From the NCBI GenBank assembly GCA_029168955.1, contig JAPDOI010001745.1, positions 82,588-146,587 of the forward strand: a DNA stretch of 64,000 nucleotides, given 5' to 3'. The notes under the pieces were generated by a model. It saw only the letters and a list, made by a program, of their open reading frames with translations, had not been told where the DNA came from and did not search any database. Source of the stretch: Aplectana chamaeleonis. Its lineage: Eukaryota; Nematoda; Chromadorea; Rhabditida; Cosmocercidae. Made by a program: the position numbers and the translations under genes. Below are positions 43,564 to 55,600 of the stretch, piece after piece (position 1 is the stretch's first letter; every line of letters begins with the position of its first letter).

Positions 43564-43837
43564 AAAACCCTCAATGTGGCTGCAAAGAAGAAGAAGAAGA
43601 GACATCGTTGGAATCAGCGTGGGAAAGTTTTCAAGATAGTCAGGAAAACAGAAAATCGATTCTGAGGTTGCACTGTGCCTTTAGCGCATTGTGGATTCAC
43701 CCCCCCCCCTCCAAAAAAAGGACAGAGCCAGGTGGACGAGATGCGCCTTTAAATCAGATCAAAAACCATGTTAAAAAAACTTGAGATTGCATCAACTTTG
43801 GATCAAATCCCTAATAACGCCGAAGGAGTACGTGAAG

Positions 43838-43992
43838 CCTAGCTTGCTCGGATGAGTTCGGGCGCAGAGCAAACAGTGGAGCGGTCGGTCATGGCAAAAT
43901 ATAACATATAGTATTAAGGAGATTTTGACATGATAAGCACGATAAGCATTACTTCGACCGGCTCAAAATGATGAAGCTAGGCTATAGATAGT
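43838..43992. repeat. Short TIR repeat (AGCCTAGCTT...AAGCTAGGCT)
   Basis: The inverted ends enclose about 155 bp containing GGAGCGGTCGGTCATGGCAA. The same core recurs at 45840-45930 and, inverted, at about 30005-30095, so it is a dispersed repeat. Confidence 0.65.
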
Positions 43993-44249
43993 ACAGAAGA
44001 TTCTATCTGCTATGTCATTCTCTTCCCAATGAGCATGCCGTGAAATCTAACCTGCAGCGGAAAACTGATTCCCTGAGGCACTTACACTTTTGACTTTCGA
44101 AAGGAAGAGACCCCCAGGTTGTTCCCAAGTTTAGGTGGGTGAAAAGGACGTCACCGCTACCTGACGGAACCGTATTCTCCGAAGACCAGTACAGACCAGA
44201 GTGCAAATGGCTGGCTGCTGCACTCGTTCGTATTCTACTGTTACGAGCT

Positions 44250-44273
44250 GACATTGAGAAGAACCCTGGTCCG
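44250..44273 (+). other. Putative 2A motif, LINE A copy 3 (canonical)
   Basis: DIEKNPGP after LLLRA exactly fits D-x-E-x-N-P-G-P. It shows that the Asp is ancestral and the Gly in copies 1 and 2 derived, or vice versa. Confidence 0.75.
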
Positions 44274-44654
44274 AGAAGCAAGACTCTACGTTATCCCTGC
44301 CGTCACTGTGGGTTATCTGCGCAACATGCAAGCGTTCAGTGCGGTGGTTGCCTTGGCTGGGTACACCTCGAATGTTCGGGGTTAACCAGCTATAATGACT
44401 ACACTGATGCTTATTGTTGTATCCCTTGCTCTAGCTGTCCCCCTAGTGTTCCTCTTCATAGTCTTCACATTTTTCAACTTTATATCAATGGCCTGTGTGC
44501 CAAACTTGTTGAACTGTACATTGAACGCTTCCATCCAGATGTCATCCTCCTTCAGGAGACAAAACTTAGTGCATCATCTTTCTTACCCCGCCTTCCTGGT
44601 TATACGTCATACCACTTTCCCCGCACATCTCATGCTCAGACAATGGGATGGACC

Positions 44655-45060
44655 GACCGCGGACAGGTTGGGTACCGACAGCGGGATGGGCGACGTTTGG
44701 AACGCAATTCGCACGCGGTCGCCACGCAAATTAGCGCGGTCGATACGCACGGCCCCGCTGTCAGTACGGAATGCCACGCAGTTAGTACGCGTCGCCACGC
44801 GGTCGGTACGCATCGCCTCGCGGTCGATACGCATCGCGACGCGGTTAGTACGCATTGCCACGCGGTCGGTAGAGATTGCTAAGCGGTCGGTACGCATGAA
44901 CACGCTGTCGGGACGCATTGCCACGCGGTCGGTACAAATGTTGCACGTAGGATTGACCGCGGTTAGTACGCACTCAAACGCGGAAGGCCCGATTTTATCA
45001 TGCGGTCAGTACGAAACATTTTTGAAGACGGCCGCTATTAGTACGCATGCACGTGCGGAA
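44655..45060. repeat. Left subterminal array, 21-bp period
   Basis: Repeats such as CACGCGGTCGGTACGCATCGC and GACGCGGTTAGTACGCATTG run in phase every 21 bp from about 44770 to 44940, with looser copies on both sides. Long ORFs on both strands are by-products of the 7-codon period. Confidence 0.92.
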
Positions 45061-45316
45061 GGTATTCATTGCTTCCAATCAAATGGCGCTCGTTCGAAAC
45101 GCATTAATACCCGGATGTAGGGTCTGTGAAAAGAAAAAAATGGTTTTCATCACGAAGGTCAGTATCTGATCCCAAATAATGGGAAATAAGCAAACGTTGG
45201 AAGTAGGGGTGGGGCTTGGGGTAACGCACGAACAAGTTGAAACAGCCCAACACCGCTGGCTTTCAAACAGCAAAGGACGAGCTTTTTCAATCAACAACAA
45301 CTAAAGTCTAGTTTGC

Positions 45317-45820
45317 TTAAAGGCAGCAGACACGCTCAAAAATGGTATCGATTTTATGACATAAATCAAAGGTTTGGAGCTGGTTGTGTTGGGAACTGAC
45401 GAAAAAACGGACGAAAACTGTGTGCAAATAGAAGAATAACGGTTATCTTGTTATCAGGTGAAAGTGGACGAGTTTTACGGCGCGCGGTTGAAACAGCGAA
45501 TATTAGCAACAAGACGGTAGAAGTAGACAAGCCGATATACTCTTACAGCCCATACTGAAAAGTTCACCTTCTTGGAAGCATCAAAAACCAGCCAAAGTGA
45601 CCGTATAAGTACTATCAGTCTGGACGAATTTGTATTTTGGGGCGAGGTTGCAGAAGCTCAGGGGCGGGGATGCAGAAATTTTTCGACTTGTGTTGCTGAC
45701 ATTTAGTAGTTTTGACTCGTTTTTGACGCTTCCAACGGCGTGAGCAGTTTACTAGGAGCCATGCGACTTCAGAAATGTAGTTATCTCAACAACTTTTTCA
45801 AGTGTGTGTGCTGCCTTTAA
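45317..45820. mobile_element. TTAA MITE, family 1, copy 1 (504 bp)
   Basis: Ends TTAAAGGCAGCAGACACGCT and TGTGTGCTGCCTTTAA, bounded by TTAA. The copy at 56953-57455 is the same element in the opposite orientation, for example CCAGCTCCAAACC and CGATTTTATGACATAAATCA. Non-coding. Confidence 0.9.
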
Positions 45821-46519
45821 ATGAGCCTGGGCGGAGAAAGCAGAGGAGCGGTCGGTCATGGCAAAATAAGGATATCTTGACATGATAAACCCAATACGCC
45901 ATACTTCAACCGGCTCTAAATGAGGGAGCTAGGTCCCTTTCAGAATTGGATGAAAAAATCGCCATAACCCGCCGTGACCGACCCGGTCGAAACGTATGAA
46001 AAGCATGGACGATGGAGGTTGCAGAAAACACTCGGGGTTGTATTCGTCATCGACCCGCCGGGAAGTAGAAGGAAATATAAGGTGAAATTTCAGAACGAAA
46101 TGCGCGCTCCACGGCCACCTCTCGCCTCCCTTGGCTTCCCTCGCGACCGCCGGAGTTTTTCGCATCGGATCGCTGGAGAGTACTCGCTTCTCGATAGAAC
46201 CTTTATCTTTCCGCGGTGATATCGCTACGTAACACAGTTTGCATTCCTATAATACACAGTGTAAGATGGGTTGATCTGTTCCTCTGCCGCGCGCGGTATC
46301 AACCCTTCCGTTTCCCTTCGACTTCCCTCGGTGAGTTGATGGCGAATACGTTTTTTCCACCCCACCTCATTCATGTCGTTCGTGATTATCGACCGGGCTG
46401 GCTACGGCGATCGGCCAACTATGATCGAGGCCCTAGCCGTTTCAAGCCTACCGCGCGTTCAGCTCAAAATCGCCCCAGCCGCGATCCAGCTGGAGAGGTT
46501 TGGTTTTGTTAATTTCATG

Positions 46520-47012
46520 TTAAAGGCAGTGTTCACGATAAAAAATGTGTTTCAGTTTCCACTAGGAATGGGTAGTGGAGGGGCACAATGTAACGTTGAC
46601 GTCGAAAGAACGCATGAAAACGAGCCAGGAAAAGCTCCAAAAGAGCCAGAAGTTGCCATTTCGAGCGCGAGGCAAACCTCAAAAGCGCATCACACGCCCA
46701 CCGACGTAAACAAATGAATGCTCAAGATCTTGAGATGAGCGATGATTTCCAATTATTAGCCCCGTTCTTCCCTTCATTCTCAACTTCTCTCTTTACTCAG
46801 GTCAGTTCGCATAGATCGGCTTCAAAAGACGCAAGTTACAAGCCTCGGACAACTCGTCCACCATTTTCCCTAGCTCAATTTTCGAGGGGCCGCAACTCCA
46901 TTCCCAGAAGGTCTTGTACGATTTCAGAGACATCATTGGAATCAGCGTGGGGCCGTTTTCAAGATAGGCGGGAAAATAGAAAAACAATTTTCATCGTGAA
47001 CACTGCCTTTAA
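46520..47012. mobile_element. TTAA MITE, family 2, copy (493 bp)
   Basis: Ends TTAAAGGCAGTGTTCACGAT and ATCGTGAACACTGCCTTTAA. The interior matches the MITE at 39993-43684. Confidence 0.88.
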
Positions 47013-47141
47013 TGAAAAACAAGGTGCACACCCACGCCGCTTCGTGGCGTACTTGTAGGCGTGTATTATGACGCATCGAATGATCGAATCGCTGCCAAAT
47101 GAGTGCTTAGGTATTATCGTTCCTCAAAACCTAGTACAGTC

Positions 47142-47310
47142 CCACACACTTTCCCCTGCGTCGGCGCACCCCCAGTTGGGTCCAACACACTTTCTCCGGC
47201 GCTAGGCGTACCCCCAGTCGGATCCCGCACACCTTCCCCGGCCCCTGGTGAACTTTCAGTTGGGTCCCGTGCACCCTCCCCGGCGCTTGGCGCACTCCTG
47301 AGTCCCGCAC
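47142..47310. repeat. Minisatellite, 42-bp unit, about 4 copies
   Basis: Units contain CCCGCACACCTTCCCCGGC-like and CCCAGTTGGGTC-like blocks. Frame 47103-47351 reads a 14-residue repeat of the LSPALGVPPVGSR type; the minus strand is open too. Coding status is doubtful. Confidence 0.75.
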
Positions 47311-47884
47311 ATTCTCTGGTCATCGGTCAACGATCTCTGGTCAACTCTTAGCCGTTCATTATTATGTATGATAACTATGTTTGGCGTTGGGAGGCAAGCC
47401 GCGTTAAATCGTTTTGCTTTGCTTGCACGTCTTTTCTCGTAAAATTCACTTATTTTTACACCATCGGTGTCCAGATATTCACCTTCATGATGAAAACTCA
47501 GTACTCTTTTTATCACGAACGCTTCGTTCAGGCATTAATGCGCGCCATTCTAATGGGAGCAATGCATACCTGCTGCGTGCTTACCAACCGTTGTCATTTT
47601 TCAAATAAAACTTTCGTGTTAGGAGGAATTTAACTACATTCCTTCAGCCTAAGATGACATTTATTGTATGTATTTTACAATATTCCGTTTCAACTCTCAC
47701 ACTTCCTTTCTTTGTCTTTTTCCTTATCCTTCTATAAGAAATTAAATGTGTTAATCGCGTTGTGGGCTGTGTGTTAGTACCCGTGTGTTCTATTTAACGA
47801 ATCCTCATGGGATCGAACGTTCTCGTTGATAGTGATTGTGGACCCTTTTCGATGGCATACGCCAGCTGTTGAAATTGATTGTAC

Positions 47885-48060
47885 TGTCGTTATCGGGCTG
47901 AAATTCCGCTCCACGATTGCGACGAGTCGCTGTTTCAGCACGCAGCACAATTATAATCGTGCTGGGAGAAGGGGTAATTGTGTCGGGACCCGCTAGTCGA
48001 GCACGATTATCGTCGTGCTGCCACCGCGTCTGTCCGCAACTGTTCGCTAATAAACTCGCT
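47885..48060. repeat. Partial TCGTTCTCTGGGCC-family TIR repeat
   Basis: ACTGTCGTTATCGGGCTGAA and the inner AATCGTGCTGGGAGAAGGGG match the copy at 48358. The right end is not clear. Confidence 0.55.
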
Positions 48061-48357
48061 CTTCTCTGCAAAGAAAATTTTCATTTGAGTCCACGTGAAC
48101 AGACATTTGTTGATGAGTTCCGCAAAATTCGAAACCATCAAATTTTGAATATTATTGCTGAATCATTTATAGGCATTACTACACCAAATAGAACAATAAG
48201 ATGAAGAATGCATAAATCAAAAGGGCAAGACGATCGAGATCAAGACAAAGAGCAAGAAATCGTAAAAGATCGAGATCAATAAACAGAAGGCAAAAAGAGA
48301 AATATCGCAATAAAATGCCAAATAAATAATTGCTTTCAAAAAATCAATAATTAAGTA

Positions 48358-48552
48358 GTGTCGTTCTCTGGGCTAAATTCCGGTCCGCGCTTGCGGACTA
48401 CGACTGTTGCATCATGAGACACGTGATCATCGTGCTGGGAGAAGGGTGAATCGTGACGGGAAAAAGCGGCCCCAGCACGACGACCACGTGTCGTATGATG
48501 CAATAACCGTAGTCCGCAAATGTGGACCGGAATCTGATCCAGAGAACGACAA
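48358..48552. mobile_element. Complete short MITE, TCGTTCTCTGGGCC family
   Basis: Left GTCGTTCTCTGGGCTAAATT and right AATCTGATCCAGAGAACGAC are inverted. Arms continue (GACACGTGATCATCGTGCTG against CAGCACGACGACCACGTGTC). About 195 bp. It gives the best boundaries for the family. Confidence 0.85.
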
Positions 48553-48700
48553 TAAATAAATAAATAAATAGGTAAACAAATCAATTGACAATTAAATAAA
48601 TAAGTAAATAAATAAATAAGTAAATGAATAAATAATTAATTAAATAAAACAGTGAATAAATGAGTAAATAAAATAGTAAATGAATAAGTAGTTAAACCGA
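48553..48700. repeat. (AATA)n-type microsatellite, imperfect
   Basis: Runs of AAATAAATAAAT with interspersed AAGTAAAT variants directly abut the MITE. Confidence 0.9.
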
Positions 48701-48769
48701 AGAGAAATATCACATTAACGAAGAGATGAAAACGAGAGGAAAAAAGTAGGAGTTGCAAAGAATGAGAAG

Positions 48770-49228
48770 AGAGTGGAGGAGATAAAGAAAGAGAGCCATA
48801 GGAGAAATTGGAATGTATGAAGGAAAACCCCTGTGATTCGAAGGAAATCGTCATTTTTAGTTGACTTTCTTGGGCACTCCGGTGGAGACGGGAGAAAAAG
48901 TTTATGGGGTCGCCACTAGCGTGTTCGATAGTGAGGTGATCAAGGAGGTCATAGAGGTTTTGGGGGACGAAGAACTCGTTAGGTATATCAATTCTGGCCA
49001 GTAGAGTATTCGAGCATTTATTTGAATCGTGCGTGATTGTTATCAAGGTAGCCTCTCCCGTGTTATCAACTTTGCTAGCATAATTTCCAGTTTTTTGTGT
49101 ACAATTGAGCCATTCGGGCTGGTGACATCACCCACAAAACTTGAGTCTCTAATTATGTACATCTTACAAGTTATGGCCACCAGAGGACTGCTGTGGGGTC
49201 GATCAACTAGCACTTCTGGGTCGATCAT
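48770..49228 (-). pseudogene. Unassigned coding-like fragment inside the 6.1 kb element
   Basis: Two minus-strand frames join if one base is shifted near 49036. The first has SPLVAITCKMYIIRDSSFVG and SIVHKKLEIMLAKLI; the second has CSNTLLARIDIPNEFFVPQN and LYDLLDHLTIEHASGDPINF. Composition is protein-like, but I cannot name the family. It could be the relic of the element's own gene or of another insertion. Confidence 0.4.
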
Positions 49229-50000
49229 CTAACACTTTTTCATTGATTTTTTATACAACCGTCGAACAACATGGAAAACATTTTTGGCGCAAAAATTCTT
49301 CAAAAATGACAATGACGAGCAGATGCAGAAAAACGCCAAAAACGCGAAATTAACGCGACGCGAAATTTAAATCAAATTTAACAATGAATTCAGACTGGTT
49401 TTTCTCTACAAATGAAGGTCTGTCAGAGGCCCTTTCGACAAATCCGTTCACTGTACATGCCAAGCAATACAAAAAACATGAAAAAATGTTTAGATTTTCG
49501 ATTTCGATTTTCTTTTTTTTTTTGAATTTTTCTAGATTTAGATTTTCCTCATAGCTCCGAAATCTTGTGGTGCACAGTTAACTCAAAATTGGTATTTGAC
49601 CCTCACTATGGCGGAAGTCAGCAAGAGCTCAGGACAAAAACACACAAAACAGCTTAAAACCGGCTATAATTAGGATCACTCCGCCCGTTCATGTTGTTGC
49701 TCCATTCTCGAATAACGAGTTTTTCAAGAGCACTAACTGTTTTGAAGAAAACGAAATATAGGCTTGGGATAGATGAAGCCAGATGTGTGAATAAAATTGT
49801 GTTGCTCCATTTCAGTGATTGTCGTCGGTTTCTCAGTTCTAAAAAAGCAGCCGTCACAGAGACCAACCCATCTGACTCTCTACCGGAGCAACAAGGTCAA
49901 AACTTCTCAGGGAAAACCCTGCCTCTGAAGAATCGATAGGCTAAATGTGCAAACGCTCGAGATTTCGTTGTTTACTAAGCACGTGCATTTGCGTATGTAC
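49229..50000. other. Interior of the 6.1 kb element without recognised genes
   Basis: AT-rich sequence with a T-run (49510-49530). A minus-strand ORF (49654-49866, including SLYFVFFKTVSALEKL) has no recognised family. Confidence 0.4.
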
Positions 50001-50004
50001 AACA

Positions 50005-50745
50005 CTCACGGGTTCACTTGCTTACAGAATGCGTGCGATTGCGTACTGAATGCGTGTCATTGCGTGCCGGCAGCGCAAACTTACAAAACGACCTCGCCTC
50101 CGCAATTGCTTGCGTACTGAACGCGGGCGATTGCGTACTGCACGCTTGTACGTAGCGAACACATCCGTGCCTACCGCGCGGACTGACAAACTGACCTCGT
50201 CTACAAAATTGCTTGCGTACTGAACGCGGGCGATTGCGTACTGAACGCGAGGACATCCGTGCCGACGGCGCGGACTGACAAACTGACCTCACCCACCAGT
50301 TTTCCTGCGTACTGAACGCGAACACTTGCGTACCGACCGCGCAATCTGACAAACCGATCTCCCTCACCAGTTTGCCTGCGTGCTGAACGCGGGCGATTGC
50401 GTACTGAACGCAAACAATTTCGTACCAACCATGTAAACTGACCCAACGACCTCACCGTCCAGTTTTCTAGCGTGCTGAACGCGAACTCTTGCGTACTGAC
50501 TGCGTGTGCTCACGTACCGACCGCAGCGAAAAGTCATGTTTCGTACTGACCGCGCGCAAAGATGACTGCGCGCGGTCAGTACGGAGCTCAGGCGTATCGA
50601 CCGCGTGCACTATTTCGTTTTCGCGGTCAGTACGCAAATGCCCGCGTTCCGTACGGAATACATTTTTTGCACGCGGTCAGTACGATAGTGGCACGCGGTC
50701 GGTACGAGAAGCGATTTTTCGCCCGCGGTCGGTCCACCCCATTGT
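50005..50745. repeat. Right subterminal array
   Basis: The core appears mostly as GCGTACTGAACGCG (complementary orientation to the left array) up to about 50560, then in the other orientation (CGCGGTCAGTACGC-type) up to the terminus. Many neighbours are spaced 21 bp or multiples. Confidence 0.9.
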
Positions 50746-51842
50746 CTGAGTGGTGGTGGCGTTTCTACATTTGTAAAATCTTCCATACCCTCCCACCTCA
50801 ATGTTATCCCTAATAATAATGATGTAGAATGTATTGGTGTACATGTTGTATTGCAAAGTTGCTCATGGATAGTCAATATTCATATTCCCCTTACCTCCTC
50901 ATGTCCAAATTCGTTTGACCCCACTCTATTTTTACATTCTGTGCACTCTGCTCTTCCATCGTCTTCTGTTTCCATGGCTGGCGATTTTAATGCTAACTCT
51001 ACATCCAGGTTCTCCTCTCTAGATCCCGATGACAGAGGTGAACTACTTGAGCTTTTTGCGAAGGATTGTGACCTTGTTGCCATTAATGAGGACGCCCCCA
51101 CTCGCCTTCCGTCTACGGGTAGGCCGTCCTCAACGGATATCACATTTGTCTCATCGTCTCTTGCTGTATCTTGTAACTGGTCCACTGCTGTAGTTGTGGC
51201 CAGCGATCATGTACCTATATGCGTATCATTGGATTTGTCTCTCAATAGTCATCTTGCACCTTTCTCAGGCTTGCGTAACAAATTGTATACCAACTATCGT
51301 AAGGCTAACTGGGTCTTGTTTAAGGAGGTGTTACTGAGTCGGGTAGCCTACTATCCGCTTACCGGTTTAAAAACGTTTCACCCTAACGTTCCTAAGAAAG
51401 TTCTGGAGCTGATCGAACTACGGGAAGAGAAGCGTCGAGCTGATCCTGCCGATTCCAGTATTCAACAGCTGTCTGATGAGATCACCAAGCTGCTTAATGA
51501 TTACAAGCAGAAGCGGTGGATGGAGTTCACTGAATTCTTCGAGATTCACCACTGATGCCAAGAAAACTTGGAGCATTCTTAAGCGGCTGTCTGGAAAGAG
51601 GCTGAAGGACTCTGGAAACTTTTTTGCCTATGCGTCGTCGCTCCGTGATCGTTCTAATAGACGGACTTTCCGGTCTATAAGGAAGCTCAGTCGACATGAT
51701 GTACCTGCAATAACTGCCTCTGCTCTGTCTTCCCTCAGGGAGTAAATGAAGAGCTCGAGAGCTGAGGGACCTAACGTCGTGCCAGCTGTTCATCTCAAGC
51801 ACTTGCCGGAACAGTTCCTTGAATTACTCAGCGATCTCTGTC

Positions 51843-51974
<132 letters not shown>

Positions 51975-52311
51975 TCTACTCGTCAATCAGCACTGCAGTG
52001 ATTCCCGCTAGGTGGACGCAAGCCATGGTCCGACCGATCCTGAAGTCTTGTAAACCGGAAGACAAGGCAACTTCGCATCGACCCATATCCCTTTTGTCCC
52101 CTATCGCTAAGTTAACGGAGAAATTCATTAACCCGCATCTCCAAGGAGCACTACGACATAACGTGCATCAACCTGGCTTCAAGAAGGCTCATTCCACCAT
52201 CACGGCACTCACGCCAATCACACTATTCCTGACTGGTGCAAAAGATGAACGGACAACTTCGTCAAAAATCGTTCTATTCGTGTGAAATTTGATGGCACTT
52301 GTCGAAGTCAG

Positions 52312-55300
52312 TTTTTGTCATGGGAGAGGTGCTGGTCGGCCGCAGCTCTCCTGAGGATTTTATTACAAAAGGCCAGCGTCGAGAGGAATCCAGGTCCAGC
52401 AAAGAAGTATCCATGTGCCACCTGCGGCGAGGATGTTACCTGGCATAAAACAAGTGTCCAGTGCTTCGGATGCCAAAGGTGGGTGCACTTCTCCTGTTCG
52501 GGCCTCAGTTCTGTGAGGCATCATAACTCATCTTTTCGTTGTGTTCTATGCTCTGCCCCCAGCAACTCTGATTCCTCAATTACCAACCGCCCCCTCTCCA
52601 TTGTTCACATTAATCTCAACTGCCTTCGCAAAAAGTTATCTGAACTCTCTCTATTCGCACGTTCTCATCACCCGGATGTTATCATGGTTCAAGAATCCAA
52701 GCCCTCTCCATCTACCACTTATCCCCAACCTAACATTCCGGGCTACACCGCCTATCACATGCCAAGGACAGCTCTTGAGGGGCGCACCGCCTATCACATG
52801 CCAAGGACAGCTCTTGGGGGCGGAGTGTCTACTTTCGTGCAATCTGCCTTACCTTCTCATATTATCCCTAATACTCCTAAGGACGGTACTCTCGAGTAAA
52901 TTCCTGTCCACCTCCCCCTCAAAACCCTTTTATCTTTATTTAACATCTATATTCCTCCTACATCATCTTGTCCCCCCTCTTATAATCCTATTCCCCTCCT
53001 TAAGCAGTTGTACGACTGCTCACTCTCCCCTTCAGCTGTCTTTGCGGGTGACTTCAATGCTCACACGTTCTGTTCCGCTCTTGATTCTGACGCCAGAGGG
53101 GAAGATGTCGAAGAATGGGATGAGGAGTGTGACCTGGTTATCCTCAACGATGACCAGCCCACTCGTCTCCCTGCCAACGGCCGACCTTCTAGCCCAGATA
53201 TCTCTCTTGTGTCATCCAATCTCTCTAATGCTTGCATGTGGTCCACATCCACAACTCTCTCCAGTGATCACATTCCCGTCTTTGTCTATATTGATCTCTC
53301 TGACTCTCTTGCCCCTTACTCTGGTTTTCGTCATCGTACTTATCTTACTTTAGGCCTAGCAGACTGGACCCTGTTCAGAGATGATCCGCAAGGCCATGAA
53401 AGCAGCAATTCCTGAGGGTCGTGTCAAGACCTTTTTTCCAAATGTCAGCAGGGAAATACTGCAGAAGATAAGAACCAGAGATGAGAAGAGAGCCGCAGAC
53501 CGTCTAGACCCGGAGATTGCTGTGCTGGATAATGAGATCAAGCAGGATCCGGATAAGAACAAGAGGGAATGCTGGGAGAAGTTCTCTGAAAAGCTGAATT
53601 TCAAAGCGGACGGAACTACGACGTGGAAAGTGTTGAGGAAAATTTCCGGAAAGTCCGCTCCCCCGATGAGCTCCGCTATTGAGTTCGAGGAGAACGTCTT
53701 CAAATCAGGGAAAGCGGCTGCTTACGCACTCGGCAAGAATTTTTTCATCACACGTACCAAGCGAGGCGTGCAAAACAGAGTCACGGTTAGAGAGCTGAGC
53801 CGGTTGCCGCTCATGAACGCATCTGAGGCCTTTACTCTCACACAAGTAGAGAAGGCTATCAAAGAAATGCGGAATTCGAAGGCTATCGGACCTGACGGTA
53901 TCTCCCCAGCCATTCTGAAGAAGCTTCCCACGGAACTTCAACCGATGCTAGCAGATATCATTAACACTTCTTTCCGGACCTGCACTCTACCCCAAGCTTG
54001 GAAGGCAGCCAATGTGATACCGTTGCCAAACCCAGGCAAGTCCCAAAGCACTGCAAAAGGCTTTCGACCAATAAGCCTGTTATCGCCCGTCGCTAAATTA
54101 GCTGAAAAGTTGATCGTGACGGACCTGGCTGATCAAAATGAGCGACAGCAGCATCAGCATGGGTTCAGGAAACTTCACTCTACTACTATTGCTCTATTGG
54201 AGATCGTGAGCTTTGCGGTCGATGGGTTCAACATGAGAAAGCCCCTGAGAACGGTGGCCGTCGCCCTCGACCTGAGCAAAGCGTTTGACTCTGTTAACTT
54301 GGGACTGCTGTCCGAGAAACTGCTCAAGTCGTCGCTACCATCATGGCAGAAGCGATGGATTGCAGCGTTCACGAAAGGCCGCCGGGCTAAGGTTCTGTTA
54401 TAGAATCACGTATCCGATAGCATTCCAATAGCAGCCGGTGTTCCGCAAGGCGGAGTGTTGTCCCCTGCCCTATTCAGCCTGTATCTTGAGGACATTCCCG
54501 AGCCTCCCAATGATGTAAAGATTGTTATGTATGCCGACGACATCACCATCATGTGCCAGGACCGTGACCTGCAGATAGCCGCTAACAAGATCAGCGCCTA
54601 TCTCGTCGAGTTGAAGTTCTTCCTCGATAATATGATGCTCACAGTCTCTGCCGCAAAATCCTCTGTTTCAGTGTTCACAACAAACACCAAGGAACACAGT
54701 GCCCATCCAGATGTCAAATGGGATGGTGACCTGTTGCCAGCAGCAAAATTCCCCAAGCTGCTTGGCCTTATTCTTGATCCGTCACTGAAGTTCCACAAAA
54801 ACGCGGAACAGAAACAAACATTCGTCAAGGCTAGGCTTAATATCTTGAGAGCTCTCAAAGGAACATCATGGGGAAGCAGCCGAGAGACTATATTGAGAAC
54901 CTACAGAGCAATACTTCAGCCGGCTCTGAAATATGCGGCACCAGTGTGGCATCACCTGTTGTCTGACAGCTCCTGGAATAAGCTGCAGCGTGTACAGAAT
55001 GCTGCGCTTAGAATTGCTACCGGTTGTGCAAGGAGCTCCCCGGTGGAGCATCTTCACGCGGAGGCCTGCATATTGCCGGTCAAGGAGCATTGTGAACTCC
55101 AGGCACAGCAGATGTATATTAATGTTCTAAGACAGCCGAATCATCCGTCGAAGAGAATCATGAAGCCCATAAGAGAGAGGTCGATTAGGACGCCGTTCGC
55201 CGATGCTCCTCGTAAAGTTGATGTACAGAGATGGGCCGACTCCAACATGGAAAGGCTTCGTCTTCTGCGTGAGGAGCACACCCAGTTTGTTCGAGGATAT

Positions 55301-55600
55301 CTAGCGAAGGCGGCTGTGAACCCTATCTTGGGAACAGTGCCGCCTCGGGTTTGCGAGTCCGAGTCTCAACTCGGCAGACGAGCCAGATGTGCTCTTGCAT
55401 CGCTGCGCTGTGGTCACTCTATTCTGCTCATGTCTTACGTCAACAAGATCGACAGCAGCCGACCAGACGCATGCCCGGACTGTGGTGCTCCCGGACACGA
55501 CACGGCGCACTTGTTCATGTGCCCGAAGAGACCTACCTCCTTAACCACAATGGACCTTTGGACGAATCCTGTGAAGGCCGCCCAGTTCCTCAATCTATGA
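52312..55600 (+). pseudogene. LINE B copy 3 polyprotein, the best-preserved of its family
   Basis: 52282-52899 has the leader FLSWERCWSAAALLRILLQ, 2A-like SVERNPGP, finger CATCGEDVTW...CFGCQRWVHFSC, and endonuclease start; a 13-codon tandem duplication repeats TAYHMPRTAL, and a stop occurs at 52899. 53008-53415 continues with [16 protein letters not shown] and [15 protein letters not shown] shift near 53375, probably with lost sequence, leads to 53381-54403 (linker and RT), a stop at 54403, then 54455-55600 with [20 protein letters not shown], intact YADD, LRIATGCARSSPVEHLH and the finger CPDCGAPGHDTAHLFMC. Confidence 0.94.
52375..52398 (+). other. Putative 2A motif, LINE B copy 3
   Basis: SVERNPGP after ALLRILLQKA keeps the E-x-N-P-G-P core but has Ser in place of the consensus Asp. 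Confidence 0.65.

Larger units (their letters stand above)
40403..43597 (+). mobile_element. LINE B copy 2, full-length ends, 3195 bp
   Basis: Flanked by the 13-bp duplication AGAGACATCGTTG (40390-40402, 43598-43610). The 5' end CTGCCGAGATGTTGTGCGTT and the tail GCAAAGAAGAAGAAG define the element. Inner deletions make it shorter than intact. Confidence 0.95.
39993..43684. mobile_element. TTAA-type MITE hosting LINE B copy 2
   Basis: Starts TTAAAGGCACAGTCCAAGCT and ends GTTGCACTGTGCCTTTAG (last base mutated from TTAA). Without the LINE it is about 484 bp. It aligns over most of its length with the MITE at 46520-47012, for example GATGAGCGATG, CTCGTCCACCAT and ATTGGAATCAGCGTGG. TTAA targets suggest a piggyBac- or Kolobok-related source. 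A second right end (GGTTGAACTGTGCCTTTAA) abuts the left side. Confidence 0.8.
44635..50750. mobile_element. Unclassified 6.1 kb DNA element with 21-bp-phased subterminal arrays
   Basis: Terminal inverted repeats of about 28 bp start CTCAGACAATGGG(A/G)TGGACC and continue GACCGCGG. Comparison with LINE A copy 1 shows the empty site as ACATCTCATG/GTGGTGGCG with a 2-bp TG duplication. Long arrays of a GCGGTCGGTACGC-like core lie just inside both ends. The interior carries several MITEs, an AT-rich microsatellite and decayed ORFs, but no recognisable transposase. No superfamily I know combines CTCAG ends with a TG duplication. Confidence 0.75.

Noticed and set aside
44607..44924. Repetitive ORFs on both strands (RTDRVAMRTNR-like)
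   Set aside because: Products of the 21-bp (7-codon) DNA array, open on both strands. Not genes.
46216..46717. Two overlapping plus-strand ORFs
   Set aside because: They run into the TTAA MITE at 46520 and have no recognised domain.
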